Below are positions 1 through 10,279 of a stretch of DNA of 64,000 nt, in pieces. The translations under genes and the position numbers were made by a program. Under the pieces are notes generated by a model that saw nothing but the letters and a program-made list of their open reading frames with translations, did no database searches and was not told the origin of the DNA. Origin of the DNA: Phycisphaerae bacterium (GTDB lineage: Bacteria; Planctomycetota; Phycisphaerae; UBA1845; PWPN01); the NCBI GenBank assembly GCA_030372985.1, contig JAUCQB010000213.1, positions 40,686 to 104,685 on the forward strand, read 5' to 3'. Position 1 is the first letter of the stretch, and each line of letters starts with the position of its first letter.

Positions 1-1
1 C

Positions 2-622
2 TCGGCCACGCTCCACTGGGGCGGGGCGACCGACGGCGTATTGATGGATCGTGAGCGCACCGGAGCCCAGGTGACACTCACGCCGACCGACCAGTATGTC
101 ACCTTCCGCATGACCATGGTCGGCCGAGACGGCGATGCGTGGGACTGCGGCCGCATTCTCCGTATCTATGTAGACGAGAACCCCACGCCTGTGCTCGAGT
201 TGCTCAGTGCCGGAGAGGAGGGCAATGACACCAAGGAGGGATTCGGCTTCGGTGCGGGCAGCACGGACGGCACGTACGACATTGCCTTCGACTGGATCTC
301 CGGCACCAACGCGGGTGCCTTCGCGCCGGGTGACGAGGTGGCGGTCATCGGTCGCAGTTTGATCCCCAAGAGGTGCCCGAGGCCGTTCGCCGACGCTGAT
401 GAAGATGGCGACGTGGACCAGGCGGACTTCGCCGCCTTCCAGGCGTGCTTCCTTGGGCAGACTGTGCAGGCCGCGGGGACCTGCGTGTGCTTTGATCAGA
501 CGGATTCTCTTGGGACGGGTCCGGCAGACGGCTATGTGGACCAGAACGACATGGCGAAGTTTGAGCTCTGCGCCAGTGGGCCGGGTATTCCTGCTGACAG
601 CGCTTGCGAGGATACGCCGTGA
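2..622 (+). CDS. Secreted protein with C-terminal dockerin/EF-hand-like repeats, 5' end outside window
   Basis: The reading frame is open to the left edge, so this is the C-terminal part (about 206 residues) of a longer protein. The visible N-terminal part has a beta-rich composition that could be a laminin-G/concanavalin-like fold, but I cannot assign it. The last 75 residues hold two calcium-loop-like motifs, DADEDGDVDQADF and PADGYVDQNDM, each followed by a helix with a Cys (FQACF, FELCA). This D-x-D-x-D-G-x-x-D pattern with a trailing F-x-x-C is typical of dockerin-like ends on planctomycete extracellular proteins. Function unknown; it is probably exported, but the signal peptide would lie outside the window. 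Confidence 0.75.
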   Translation, partial: SATLHWGGATDGVLMDRERTGAQVTLTPTDQYVTFRMTMVGRDGDAWDCGRILRIYVDENPTPVLELLSAGEEGNDTKEGFGFGAGSTDGTYDIAFDWISGTNAGAFAPGDEVAVIGRSLIPKRCPRPFADADEDGDVDQADFAAFQACFLGQTVQAAGTCVCFDQTDSLGTGPADGYVDQNDMAKFELCASGPGIPADSACEDTP

Positions 623-686
623 GAATCGTCCGGCGGCTCTCCGAGCCTCCGGTTGAAGGACCGTTTTTCGCACTGACGGCTACCGA

Positions 687-736
687 GGGACCTCGGCCCC
701 TGTGGGCAAGAGGTCCTTCGCATTATACTGAGACCC
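687..736 (+). promoter_or_regulatory. Inverted repeat and possible leaderless promoter for the TPR membrane protein
   Basis: GGACCTC (688-694) and GAGGTCC (710-716) form a 7-bp inverted repeat between the two genes. It is followed by TATACT at 724-729, only 7 nt before the ATG at 737. No Shine-Dalgarno sequence precedes that ATG. If TATACT is a -10 box, transcription would begin at or next to the start codon, giving a leaderless mRNA. No good -35 box is visible, so this is a weak prediction. Confidence 0.3.
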
Positions 737-2848
737 ATGAGTGCCCAGCGGATGCGGACAGTCCTCGCGGCGGGCAGCCTTCTGCTGATGACGGGAGTGG
801 CCTATCTTCCTGCCCTGCGAGCCGGCTTCATATGGGACGATGATGCCTATGTGACCGCCAACCCGACTTTGGCAGGTCTTGAAGGCTTGCGCCGCATCTG
901 GTTCGATGTCGGGGCAACGCCGCAGTACTACCCACTTGTCTTCACTACCTTCTGGATCGAAGCACGCGTCTGGCAGCTTCAGCCGTGGGGCTTCCACGCG
1001 GTCAACGTATTGCTGCACGCCGCCAGTGCGATCGTGCTTTGGCGCATCCTGCGCCGGCTGCACATACCCGGCGCGTGGCTGGCGGCCGCCGTCTTCGCTC
1101 TGCACCCGGTCCATGTCGAATCCGTCGCCTGGATCACCGAGCGCAAGAACGTCCTGTCGGGCGTGTTCTATCTCGGGGCGGCGCTTGTCTATCTGCGCTT
1201 CGTGGGCATAGGCACAACGACAGAAAGCTGGGGGACAGGCCTGCGCAGATTCTACCTGCTGGCCCTCGTCTTGTTTGCCGGCGCGCTGTTGAGCAAAACG
1301 GTGACCTGTTCTCTGCCGGCCGTGATCCTCTTGCTGCTTTGGTGGCAGCGCGGCCGGGTTACCCGGCGCGACCTGGCAGCCCTGGCCCCGCTGTTTCTTC
1401 TCGGAGCGGCTATGGCTCTGCTGACGGCCTGGGTCGAGAGATACCACGTTGGTGCAACCGGCCCGGCATGGTCGCTCTCCTTCCTGGAACGCAGCCTGAT
1501 CGCCGGCCGGGCGCTGTGGTTCTACGCAGGCAAACTGATCTGGCCGGCCCGGCTGACGTTCATCTACCCTCGCTGGCAGATAGATGCGAGTGCAGGCTCG
1601 CAGTATCTGTATCCCGCCGCCGCGATCATCATCATTCTTGCCCTTTGGCTGCTGCGGGGCCGGATCGGCCGGGCCCCGCTAACGGCCGTGCTGATCTTTG
1701 CCGGCACGCTCCTGCCCGCCCTGGGCTTCATCAATGTCTATCCCATGCAGTACTCCTTTGTGGCCGATCACTTCCAGTACCTGCCCAGCATCGGGCTGAT
1801 CGCCCTGGGCATTGGGATGGGGGCCAGACTGGCCGGCGGCGCGAGTAACGGACAGAGCCCACCGGCCGCCGCCGGTCACACGGCTTGTTGGCCGCCCGCG
1901 TTTCGCCTGGTTCTGTCCGGACTGCTGCTCGCCGTGCTCAGCGTACTGACCTGGCGGCAGGCGGGCCGCTACAACGATCTGGAGACACTCTGGCGCGACA
2001 CCATCGACAAGAACCCCTCCTGCTGGCTGGCTCACAACAATCTCGGCATTCTGATGCGGAATGCGCACGATCGTGAGCAGGCCGCCCGGTGCTTCCGGGA
2101 AGCGCTCAGGCTCAAGCCTGACTACGCGCTGGCCCACTTCAATCTCGGCACACTCCTGGCGGACATCGGAAAGACCGACGAGGCCGTCGAACGCCTCTCA
2201 CAGGGACTGCGGTATCTGCCCAATGATGCGCAGGCACTCAACTCTCTTGGCATGATTCGGGCCAGGCAGGGACGGCCGGAGGAGGCCATCCGGTGCTATC
2301 AGCAGGCACTCGACGCCAAGCCCGGATACGCCGCCGCGCACTTTAATCTTGGAGCCGTGCTGGCGGATCTCGGTCGGTATGCCGCCGCGGTGGACCACTT
2401 CCGCATCGGCTTGAAGGCGCAAGCGGACGATTTCCGCGCTCGCAACCGGCTGGGAGAATTACTCGATCAACTCGGAGAGACGCGTCAAGCAATCGTGCAG
2501 TATCGAGAAGCAATCCGACTTTGCCCAGGCTGGGTGGTGCCGATCAACAACCTGGCCTGGCGGTTGGCCACGAGCCCCGAAGCCGAATGCCGCGATGGCC
2601 ACGAGGCCATCCGGTTGGCCGAGCAGGCCTGTTCGGCCACAGGCCATCGGGATCCGGCCATGCTCGATACGCTGGCGGCAGCCTTGGCGGAATCCGGTCG
2701 CTATAGCGAGGCCATCGCCACCGCGCGGCAAGCCGCCGCAGAAGCCAGAAATCGCAACGACCTGAAGATGGCGAAGGAGATCGAGAACAGATTGGCCGAG
2801 TATGAGGCACACCGGCCATGGCGAACATCAAGCCGGCCCGCCCCGTGA
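737..2848 (+). CDS. Polytopic membrane protein with C-terminal TPR domain (TMTC/PMT-like)
   Basis: 703 residues. The N-terminal ~400 residues are very hydrophobic with about ten predicted membrane segments. An early luminal-loop motif (FIWDDDAY near residue 31) and HPVHVESVAWITERKN near 121 are typical of bacterial relatives of TMTC/PMT-type glycosyltransferases, where acidic residues of the first loop act in catalysis. From about residue 415 to 690 there are some seven tetratricopeptide repeats (for example AHFNLGTLLADIGKTDEAVE). The family is common in planctomycetes and is thought to glycosylate or organise envelope proteins; the substrate here is unknown. No Shine-Dalgarno precedes the ATG. 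It stands alone between convergent and unrelated genes. Confidence 0.8.
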   Translation: MSAQRMRTVLAAGSLLLMTGVAYLPALRAGFIWDDDAYVTANPTLAGLEGLRRIWFDVGATPQYYPLVFTTFWIEARVWQLQPWGFHAVNVLLHAASAIVLWRILRRLHIPGAWLAAAVFALHPVHVESVAWITERKNVLSGVFYLGAALVYLRFVGIGTTTESWGTGLRRFYLLALVLFAGALLSKTVTCSLPAVILLLLWWQRGRVTRRDLAALAPLFLLGAAMALLTAWVERYHVGATGPAWSLSFLERSLIAGRALWFYAGKLIWPARLTFIYPRWQIDASAGSQYLYPAAAIIIILALWLLRGRIGRAPLTAVLIFAGTLLPALGFINVYPMQYSFVADHFQYLPSIGLIALGIGMGARLAGGASNGQSPPAAAGHTACWPPAFRLVLSGLLLAVLSVLTWRQAGRYNDLETLWRDTIDKNPSCWLAHNNLGILMRNAHDREQAARCFREALRLKPDYALAHFNLGTLLADIGKTDEAVERLSQGLRYLPNDAQALNSLGMIRARQGRPEEAIRCYQQALDAKPGYAAAHFNLGAVLADLGRYAAAVDHFRIGLKAQADDFRARNRLGELLDQLGETRQAIVQYREAIRLCPGWVVPINNLAWRLATSPEAECRDGHEAIRLAEQACSATGHRDPAMLDTLAAALAESGRYSEAIATARQAAAEARNRNDLKMAKEIENRLAEYEAHRPWRTSSRPAP

Positions 2849-2863
2849 CGCAGCCGGCCCGGC

Positions 2864-3964
2864 TCAGATGCCGACCACCTCGGAGGGCTCTTGCCCGCTG
2901 CCCGGACAGGTGCCTCCGCGACGAATCTGTGGCGGTACGGCCATGTTCTCGAAGCGGGGGACCGCCTCATCACGCAGGCTCACGAGCTGGCGGACGGCCA
3001 GCTCGCCCACCGTGTGCCAGGAGACGTCCACCGAGGTGATCGGCGGGCAGCCCGGTGCGCGCCAAAGCGACGCGTCACATCCCACCAGGCAGGTGTCCTC
3101 GGGCACGCGCAAGCCGGCAGCATGACACGCCATCAGTGTGCCCACGCCGGCGACGGAGGAAGCCGCATACACGCCGTCCGGGCGCAGGTCGTTGAGCCGG
3201 GGAGCAAGCCAGTCGATGGTGCCGTAATCGCCCGCATCCCTGGGTATTTCGACAACATCAATGCGGGCGCCGACTTCGCGAGCGATTTCCGCGGCCCCCT
3301 GTTGACGCAGCCGCAAGGCATCACGGGGCATGGCGTCGCGGACAATCGCCCAGTGACGCCGGCCGGCATTGGCCAGGAGTTCACCGGCCATGCGCCCCGC
3401 CGCCCGGTTGTCCATGTCGATCACGTTGCAGGGGTGACTCGATGCCTCATCGGGGAACACCACCACCGCGGGAAAACCTCTTTCAATCCGCCGGCGAATC
3501 GCATCATCCAACAGCGGCAACGGCGTGCGCAATATGGCCCCGAAGACCCCACCGTCGAGAACGCCGCGCACGCGGTCCACCGTATCACTCGCGTCTGGTG
3601 AGTCTTGCGTGGCCAGCACCGGGTAAAGCCCCAGTTTCCGGGCCTCGTCGATTACGCCGGCCTGGAAGCGGCCCTCGAAGGCCTGATGGTGCCACGAGAT
3701 CGCGTCCACGTCGCCGGTGCCCCGCAGAACCAGGGCGAAGAACGAGGGATGCGGGTTTCTGAGGCTGACCGCCATGAGGTTCACCTGGTAACCGAGCCGC
3801 TCGGCGATCAGATGGACCTTCTGGATCGTCTCAGGCTTGAAACGGCGGGCCGCGGCCTGCGGGTTCGACAGGATAATTGAGACGGTCGCTCGAGACACGC
3901 CGGCTCGCTCGGCAATGGCCCGCATCGTGGGGCGACCGGTTCTGTGATCCGCGCTGGCGCTCAT
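2864..3964 (-). CDS. LacI/GalR-family transcriptional regulator
   Basis: 366 residues. An N-terminal LacI helix-turn-helix spans about residues 13-60 (MRAIAERAGVSRATVSIILSN followed by the hinge-helix region). A periplasmic-binding-protein-like effector domain follows (about 75-345), with the usual VFPDEAS, NVIDMDN and DGVYAASS strand-loop elements. It is divergent from the giant glycosidase gene, so it is likely a local repressor responding to a sugar. Both promoters must lie in the 290-bp interval 3965-4255; I did not find a convincing CG-centred LacI operator there. The 3' end faces the TPR gene's 3' end, 15 bp away. Confidence 0.9.
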   Translation of the reverse strand: MSASADHRTGRPTMRAIAERAGVSRATVSIILSNPQAAARRFKPETIQKVHLIAERLGYQVNLMAVSLRNPHPSFFALVLRGTGDVDAISWHHQAFEGRFQAGVIDEARKLGLYPVLATQDSPDASDTVDRVRGVLDGGVFGAILRTPLPLLDDAIRRRIERGFPAVVVFPDEASSHPCNVIDMDNRAAGRMAGELLANAGRRHWAIVRDAMPRDALRLRQQGAAEIAREVGARIDVVEIPRDAGDYGTIDWLAPRLNDLRPDGVYAASSVAGVGTLMACHAAGLRVPEDTCLVGCDASLWRAPGCPPITSVDVSWHTVGELAVRQLVSLRDEAVPRFENMAVPPQIRRGGTCPGSGQEPSEVVGI

Positions 3965-4255
3965 CTCCGTTTCCTATTCTCGTCGTTTCCCCGAGCCATC
4001 TCCATCGAGAACCTCGGAAGGACACGTTTCCCTTCAGGCATTATATCGCAGGTCTGGACGGCGTATCCCCAGAGTCAAGGCCGGTTACTCGATTGACCAG
4101 GTAGGCTGCAGGCGCAGTACCATCCTCCTCGTACTCAATGCCGACAGCAACTCCGGCCGCGCCGTCGTCGTTCTCATTGAAACCCGAGGGTCTTTGCGTC
4201 CACAATACGTCTCCGGGCCGCGTGAGGGCACAACGACATGCCGAAAGGACAGCGC

Positions 4256-7200
4256 ATGACACGAAGAGGGAAGACGTCAGCAACCGCCATTTGCCTGGCG
4301 GTCCTGCTGGTAGGGACCGTGGGGGTGGATGCCGTCACCATCAACCTGACACCGGGTTGGCGCTTTCAACCCGATCCCGCCGGCACAGGCCGGCACGAAG
4401 GCTGGTTTGCCTCCGAGCTCGACGATTCTCAATGGCGAACCTTGGACGCCGGTGTCTCCTGGAGCCGGCAGGGCTTCCCTGACCTCAAGGGTGCAGGCTG
4501 GTATCGCAAGGAGGTCGCGTTATCGCAGGACTGGCACGAACAACCGGCGTACCTGGCGGTGGGGCAGGTGGATGACGGATACGACCTGTATGTGAACGGC
4601 ACACTGGCGCGGAGTTACCACGAGAAGGATCGCCTGAAACGATCGGCGACGGTTACTCGCGTGGCCCATTTGCTGCGGCCCGGCCAGACCAATCTCATCG
4701 CTGTTCGGGTCTCATACGAGGGCAAGGAAGGTGAACGCGGCGGCCTGACCGGGTCGGTCGCGCTCTCCACAGATAAACGAGCATTCACCTGGGAGCCGCT
4801 GTGTCTGGATCTAGACGGTGACTGGCGTTTCAGCACCGATCCCGGCGGACAAGGTCTCACCGATGGATGGTATGCGCCGGACTGCAATGATTCGGCGTGG
4901 TCGGTTCGTCGACTGGAGAGCAGCGGTTGGACGCGATGGCCGGATGTGAAAGAGTATCGGGGCGAGGCCTGGTATCGAATCCGTTTCGAGGTGCCTGCCG
5001 ACTGGCGCGATGAGCCGGTGTTGATGCGTGTGCCGGCGATAACCGGCCCGCGAGCCGTGTATCTCAACGGCAGACTGGTATCGTCATCGGGGTTTTCGCA
5101 TCCACCGGCGTTTCCCCGCGTGCAAGGCTCTCGCGAGGCGGAGGATCGGGTTTCTGATGAAACCGTTGATGACTTGACGCAGGGAGTTGACCGCGGCAGG
5201 TCGAACCTGCTGGTCATTCGCGTGAGGTGCGAGGACAAGTCGAAGGCCGGCCTCCGTGGAACGGTGACGATCACGGCCGACAGGCGGGCACTGGTGCCTC
5301 TGCAGGGCTGGAAAGCCGTCACTTCGCTGGCCAAGGCCGAGCCAGATCTCATCCTCCCCGGTCGGGCCACGGGGCGGGGCTCGACCCACACCATCACCGG
5401 CCCGATCGGAAGTGAGGCGGAGGTATTCGCCGCTCCCGATGGATCGTTCAGCCCGTCAAACCGGTCCTACAGCGTGACCGTCTGGGTCTACGACCGGCAG
5501 ACACATCGGCTGCACGCCGGGGAGAAGCTACCGCTGGATCAACTGCGATGGGGTCTGGCGGACGGCCGGCTGCCGTTTCCCGAGTCCGCCTGGCAGGCCG
5601 GCCCGGTCCGCGTCGAAACGACGGTTTTCGCCAGGCCGGAGAAGTTCGAAGACCAGAAGTCGGAACTGGTGTTCTACCGCTGTCGACTTGAGAATCAGGG
5701 TGATCAACCTGCCAGCCTGCTCATCTTCGTTGCAGTCCGGCCCTATTCGATTCCCAGGGAACACTACGCGTTTAACCGGGGCTACAACCCCGTTCGCGAA
5801 CTGACCTTCTACCCCGAATGGAATGCGGTTGCGGTCAACGGCCGATGGGGCGTCGTCTCGCTGAAGCCGCCGGCCGCGTTCGGCTGCACCAGCTTCGTGC
5901 GCGGCGGCGATGTCGGCGAATTCGCCTGCAAGGGCGCCTTGCCCGCGGATCACGCTGTTGAGGACTGGTGCGGACTGGGCAGCGGCGCGTACCAGTTTGC
6001 CATCGATCTGCCTCCTGGAAAGGCTGAATCGTACGAGTTCGTCATGCCCATGACCGGAATGGAGCCTACGCCGGAGGCGGCAGCTTTCCTTCGCGGCCGG
6101 GACTGGAAGGCAGCCCATAACGCCGCCCGCGACGAATGGAAGCGACTCTACCAGACCGAGGTCGTCAGCGTGCGGCTTCCCGATCGCGATGCCGAGGAGG
6201 CGTTCTACGCATCCGTGGCCAACATGCTGGTCCTCAAGGACGGCGATGCACTGATCCCCGGCAGCTTCGGCTACAACGCGTTCTGGACACGGGATGCCGC
6301 CTACATGATCGATGCGTGCCTGAGGGCCGGCCTGATCGAGACAGCCCGGAAGGCGACCGAGTTGTGGATCGGTTTTCAGAAGAACTCAGGAGAGTTTCCC
6401 TCCATGGGTTCTGGAGGGCCGCGCGAATGGGACGGCCAGGGCCAGGCGATCTTCGCCTTTGTCCAGGTGTACCGCTACACACGCGACCGGCAGTGGCTCG
6501 CCCGTGTGTTCCCGCACATCGCCAAGGGTGCAGAGTTCATTGATCGCATCCGCCGCGAGGGCATGACCGACGCCAACAAGGGAACCCCTCTGTGGGGCAT
6601 CCTGACCCCAAGCGTGTCAGCAGAGGACCTTGGTCCGCCCGACTGGCACTCCTACTGGGATGACTTCTGGTGCATCCGGGGCCTGCAGGATGCGTTGTTC
6701 GCGGCTGACGAACTGGGTGAGCACCAGGCTGCCGGGCAGATCCGCGCGACGTTGACCGCCTTGCACGAGTCCACCCGGGAATCCATTCGCCAGGTGATGA
6801 GCCGCGAGAAGATCGACTGGATCCCGGTGGCGCCTGAGAGTGCCAGGTCTTCCGGCCGGGCCCGAGGCACGAGCCCGGCAATCTGGCCCGGCGGGGCGTT
6901 CGATCCCGATGATCCAATCATCCGGCGTTCCTTCGACGTGTACTGGGACCAGCAAATTGCCCCTCGCCAAGGTGGTTACTGGCACGGGGCAGGGCCTTGG
7001 CCGTATGCCGGTCTGGCTCTGGCTCACTGCTACCTCAATCTGGGTCAGCCGGAGCGGTCGCACACCATGCTCCGATGGGCCCTGGATCACCAGTCAGCAC
7101 CCGGCGTCTACGGGTGGGCCGAGCTCGCCGACGGCAAGACCAACCTGTTCCTTGGCGGCGACATCCCGCATGGCTGGGCCGCCGCGGAGTACGTCAGCCT

Positions 7201-10200
7201 CGTTCGCGACATGCTTGTGCGCGAAGTTGGCAACGCGATTTATCTGGCGGCCGGCGTAACACCCGCATGGCTCGAGCACGGCAAGCGGGTGGAACTGGGC
7301 CGGGCGAAGACGACCTTCGGTGCCGTCGAGTACCGCCTGCACAGCAAGGCGGATGCGGGTCAGATCGAAATGCAGTTGAAGGCCGATGCCCGGCCGCCGG
7401 ATGGCTTCTTCTGGCCGGTCCCGCCGCTCAAAGCACCTGTGACGTCCGTATCCATTGACGGACGGCAAACGGAGATGCCGGCGGACCGCAAGTTGCCGAT
7501 TCCGCCCGATGCCCGGCAGATCATTCTGACCCTCAAGGTTGACCCTCCGCGTGCGGAGAACGAGCCCTATCGCGCCCGCATGGCGTCGTGGAGGTCCAAC
7601 CTGACCAACGAGAACGTCTATGCTTCCGTGGACACTCAACGGCCGCTGCTGGGTGTGTACTTCTATTTCGAGGGCGCCGACGAAGCGGTCAACGCCGCCC
7701 GCTTGAGATCGGTTCGCGAGGCGTTCGACTTCGTGCAGATCTCGCCTCAGGATTCGCAGGTTGACCGATGCGAACGGATCGGCCTGCCCTGGATGGGCGT
7801 CGATCAACCCGCTATCCCGCTGGGTCGCGATTCGCAGCAGTGGGGTTCCGCTCGCAGCGTGATCCTCGACCGGACGCGAAGGTATCGCGACAGCACCTAC
7901 CTGCTGGGGTGGAATGACGGCAGCGAGCCGCATACCTCGTTTCGCACGCCCGGGTACACCGGTCATACCGAGGAGACATACAAGGCTCTCGGCGCAGCTG
8001 AACCGACGCGCAAGGAGTTCATCGAATGGCTCGCCGGGCAATACGAGGATGCCTCCCCCTCGCAGGATACCAGCGGCGACGGCATCACCTTCAACCGCGA
8101 CTTCAATGTGAGCTTTGACTCGTGGGAAGCCGTCGCCCAGCCGGCCAATCGCACCGCTCCGTGGTTCGAGCAGATGCTGGTGCCGTTCCAGCGCAAGCTG
8201 ATCCGCGACTGCGTGGCCGGACGGATCGATCTTTTTCACCAGGGTGACCCCGCCCACAAGGTGAGCCCCCGCCTGCTCCGCAGCCTCGACGACCCGCGCA
8301 TGTCCTACGATCTGACCTACCTGAACCTCGGCGACGCCGCGGGCGTCACGTTTTACTGCGGAGGCGGATTCAACATGGATGATCCGCAGAAGACCGGTGC
8401 CCGCGTCGAGACGAAGGGAATGTGGGATGCCGGCCGCTACGGCTTCGGGCTGACGATGAGGCCACCGGTGTCTGAGCGGCGAGGGATCGTTCAGTCGGCA
8501 TACCGCATTATGTTTCCAAGCCAGACCCCCATCATCTTCAAGACTGCGGTTCGTTCGGAGGGAACCGACGCGATGGCCGCCCGAGTTGACGCGGTCGAGG
8601 ACCTGGCAGATCCCGACGCCCCGGGACGCACCCTGGTGAAGAAGGGAACCGGCCGCGACTTCGCTGAGATGCAGGTGGACCTGACGCCCTATGCCGGGAA
8701 GCGCGTCTGGTTGCGACTGGTGGGCGAGCCTGGCGGTGGCCTTGGGGCCGAGGATAGCAGGCTGCACTGGCTGGAGCCGCGGATCGAAGCCGGCGGCGCG
8801 ACCTGCGCCCACCTTGTGAGCTTCTACCGAGAGTCACGCGCGGGCTACCGACTGGCATCGGATGACGGCGAATGGGGACCGCTTGTGTGGCTGGGCATGA
8901 GGGGAGGATCCTATCAGGCCTGGTATGCCGACCACGTCATGAGCCTAGTCGCGAACCGTGCCCGGCTGGCCGGCAAGCGAGCGGTCGCCAACGAGTTCCA
9001 TCCGGGCAGCGGCTCTGCCGATGCCATGTTCCCGTTCGCCATCTACGACTCGCTCATCCGGTTGATGCAGTTCCGCGTTCCCAGCGTTGCCTATTTCTGC
9101 CACATGTACAAGGGCGAATTCACCAACTACAGCATGGCCAATTCCGAAGAGCACGTCGCCCGAGCCCGCAACCAGATGATCCTCTGGAATGCCTACAAGT
9201 CCGTTCCCGCGTGGCGACGCTCGTCGGTGGCCTGCTTCATGCCTTCCGGTTTTGCCACGCCGCAGCAGGCTACGGAAGCCGCGCGTCAGTTCGGGACGGG
9301 CGGACGGCTGGTGTGGGCTCTCGGCGAACTGGGAGCTGACTTCTACTTGCTCAACGATCTCGACCAGGCTCGCCACTATGACAAGGTGGTCATCTTTCTG
9401 GCCTCCGCCGACCGTGAGTCGGAGGAGAAGCTCCACCGTTTCCTCACCCGAAGCTACAAGGACAAGCGTGTGCTCATCCTCACGTCGGTTAGCCGTTTGT
9501 GGGGACCGGTTGGCCGCCGCATTTCGCCACGGATCGACGCCTCATTGCTCGATGTGCTCCCGGCCTCGCCGGTGGGTTCACAGCTCGTCGAGAAGAGGGC
9601 AACGCTGCTGCCCGGCCTCACCGCCACCATGAGAATCGCCGACAGCGTTCACTTGAACAGTCTGCCCGGCTTCAACGCCATCGTGGCCGACGACGGAACC
9701 CCGGTCGGGGCCAGAAGCGACCATGTCCTCTGCCTGGCCGGTTTCCCGGATACATCGCCGGACGACAGCCTGTCCCGAGGCTGGCGCGACACCAACATGA
9801 GGAGACTGGTGCATCGCTGGCTCGAAGTCGAACCGGGCCTGATCGATGCGGGGGCAATCAAGATCGTGAACCGCGACATGACCGCACGTGAGCCGGCGAT
9901 CTACTGCATTGAGGACAGTTCAGTTGTGCGACTGGGAGAGGGCCTGGCAGGTTACGATGTCCTGCATCAAAACCCGGTGGACGGATGGGTCTGCGGACCC
10001 ACTGTGCTGCGGGCGTGGCCGGCCTCGCAGCCGCGACTGATCGACACCGATGTGTGCTTACCGCTGACCGTGGACGAGAAGGAATCCTCGATTTCTGCTT
10101 CGCTGGTTGCTCCGGAGTCTCTGCAGACAAGCAGGCCGGAAACGTTGACCGTCTACATGCCGGAATCGCCTCCTGCGGTCTACCTCAACGGTGCCTTGCA

Positions 10201-10279
10201 GCATCCGGAATCCCTGGGTCGCGGTTTCTATCGAGTTGCACAGGTGCGTCCCGGTGTTCACAACCTTCGTGTTGAATAG
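4256..10279 (+). CDS. Giant secreted glycosidase-like protein with two catalytic-type halves
   Basis: About 2,007 residues from the ATG at 4256, chosen because AAAGGA sits 6 nt upstream; an in-frame ATG at 4238 is less likely. A signal peptide ends near VGVDA. Residues ~25-350 look like two jelly-roll, GH2-type carbohydrate-binding domains, each with a tryptophan-rich GWYRKEV or AWYRIRF core. Residues ~570-1000 resemble an (alpha/alpha)6 barrel glycosidase (AFWTRDAAYMIDACLRAGL, GEFPSMGSGGPREWDGQGQ). From ~1150 to the end there is a second region that looks like a TIM-barrel glycosidase with beta-sandwiches (LLGVYFYFEGADEAV, AVANEFHPGSGSADAM, VSVAYFCHMYKGE-like stretch). No known single family covers it all. 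The divergent LacI regulator suggests sugar induction. Glycosidase role is probable; substrate unknown. Confidence 0.7.
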   Translation: MTRRGKTSATAICLAVLLVGTVGVDAVTINLTPGWRFQPDPAGTGRHEGWFASELDDSQWRTLDAGVSWSRQGFPDLKGAGWYRKEVALSQDWHEQPAYLAVGQVDDGYDLYVNGTLARSYHEKDRLKRSATVTRVAHLLRPGQTNLIAVRVSYEGKEGERGGLTGSVALSTDKRAFTWEPLCLDLDGDWRFSTDPGGQGLTDGWYAPDCNDSAWSVRRLESSGWTRWPDVKEYRGEAWYRIRFEVPADWRDEPVLMRVPAITGPRAVYLNGRLVSSSGFSHPPAFPRVQGSREAEDRVSDETVDDLTQGVDRGRSNLLVIRVRCEDKSKAGLRGTVTITADRRALVPLQGWKAVTSLAKAEPDLILPGRATGRGSTHTITGPIGSEAEVFAAPDGSFSPSNRSYSVTVWVYDRQTHRLHAGEKLPLDQLRWGLADGRLPFPESAWQAGPVRVETTVFARPEKFEDQKSELVFYRCRLENQGDQPASLLIFVAVRPYSIPREHYAFNRGYNPVRELTFYPEWNAVAVNGRWGVVSLKPPAAFGCTSFVRGGDVGEFACKGALPADHAVEDWCGLGSGAYQFAIDLPPGKAESYEFVMPMTGMEPTPEAAAFLRGRDWKAAHNAARDEWKRLYQTEVVSVRLPDRDAEEAFYASVANMLVLKDGDALIPGSFGYNAFWTRDAAYMIDACLRAGLIETARKATELWIGFQKNSGEFPSMGSGGPREWDGQGQAIFAFVQVYRYTRDRQWLARVFPHIAKGAEFIDRIRREGMTDANKGTPLWGILTPSVSAEDLGPPDWHSYWDDFWCIRGLQDALFAADELGEHQAAGQIRATLTALHESTRESIRQVMSREKIDWIPVAPESARSSGRARGTSPAIWPGGAFDPDDPIIRRSFDVYWDQQIAPRQGGYWHGAGPWPYAGLALAHCYLNLGQPERSHTMLRWALDHQSAPGVYGWAELADGKTNLFLGGDIPHGWAAAEYVSLVRDMLVREVGNAIYLAAGVTPAWLEHGKRVELGRAKTTFGAVEYRLHSKADAGQIEMQLKADARPPDGFFWPVPPLKAPVTSVSIDGRQTEMPADRKLPIPPDARQIILTLKVDPPRAENEPYRARMASWRSNLTNENVYASVDTQRPLLGVYFYFEGADEAVNAARLRSVREAFDFVQISPQDSQVDRCERIGLPWMGVDQPAIPLGRDSQQWGSARSVILDRTRRYRDSTYLLGWNDGSEPHTSFRTPGYTGHTEETYKALGAAEPTRKEFIEWLAGQYEDASPSQDTSGDGITFNRDFNVSFDSWEAVAQPANRTAPWFEQMLVPFQRKLIRDCVAGRIDLFHQGDPAHKVSPRLLRSLDDPRMSYDLTYLNLGDAAGVTFYCGGGFNMDDPQKTGARVETKGMWDAGRYGFGLTMRPPVSERRGIVQSAYRIMFPSQTPIIFKTAVRSEGTDAMAARVDAVEDLADPDAPGRTLVKKGTGRDFAEMQVDLTPYAGKRVWLRLVGEPGGGLGAEDSRLHWLEPRIEAGGATCAHLVSFYRESRAGYRLASDDGEWGPLVWLGMRGGSYQAWYADHVMSLVANRARLAGKRAVANEFHPGSGSADAMFPFAIYDSLIRLMQFRVPSVAYFCHMYKGEFTNYSMANSEEHVARARNQMILWNAYKSVPAWRRSSVACFMPSGFATPQQATEAARQFGTGGRLVWALGELGADFYLLNDLDQARHYDKVVIFLASADRESEEKLHRFLTRSYKDKRVLILTSVSRLWGPVGRRISPRIDASLLDVLPASPVGSQLVEKRATLLPGLTATMRIADSVHLNSLPGFNAIVADDGTPVGARSDHVLCLAGFPDTSPDDSLSRGWRDTNMRRLVHRWLEVEPGLIDAGAIKIVNRDMTAREPAIYCIEDSSVVRLGEGLAGYDVLHQNPVDGWVCGPTVLRAWPASQPRLIDTDVCLPLTVDEKESSISASLVAPESLQTSRPETLTVYMPESPPAVYLNGALQHPESLGRGFYRVAQVRPGVHNLRVE

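Noticed and set aside
3965..4255. LacI operator between the regulator and the giant glycosidase
   Set aside because: No convincing CG-centred palindrome was found in the interval.
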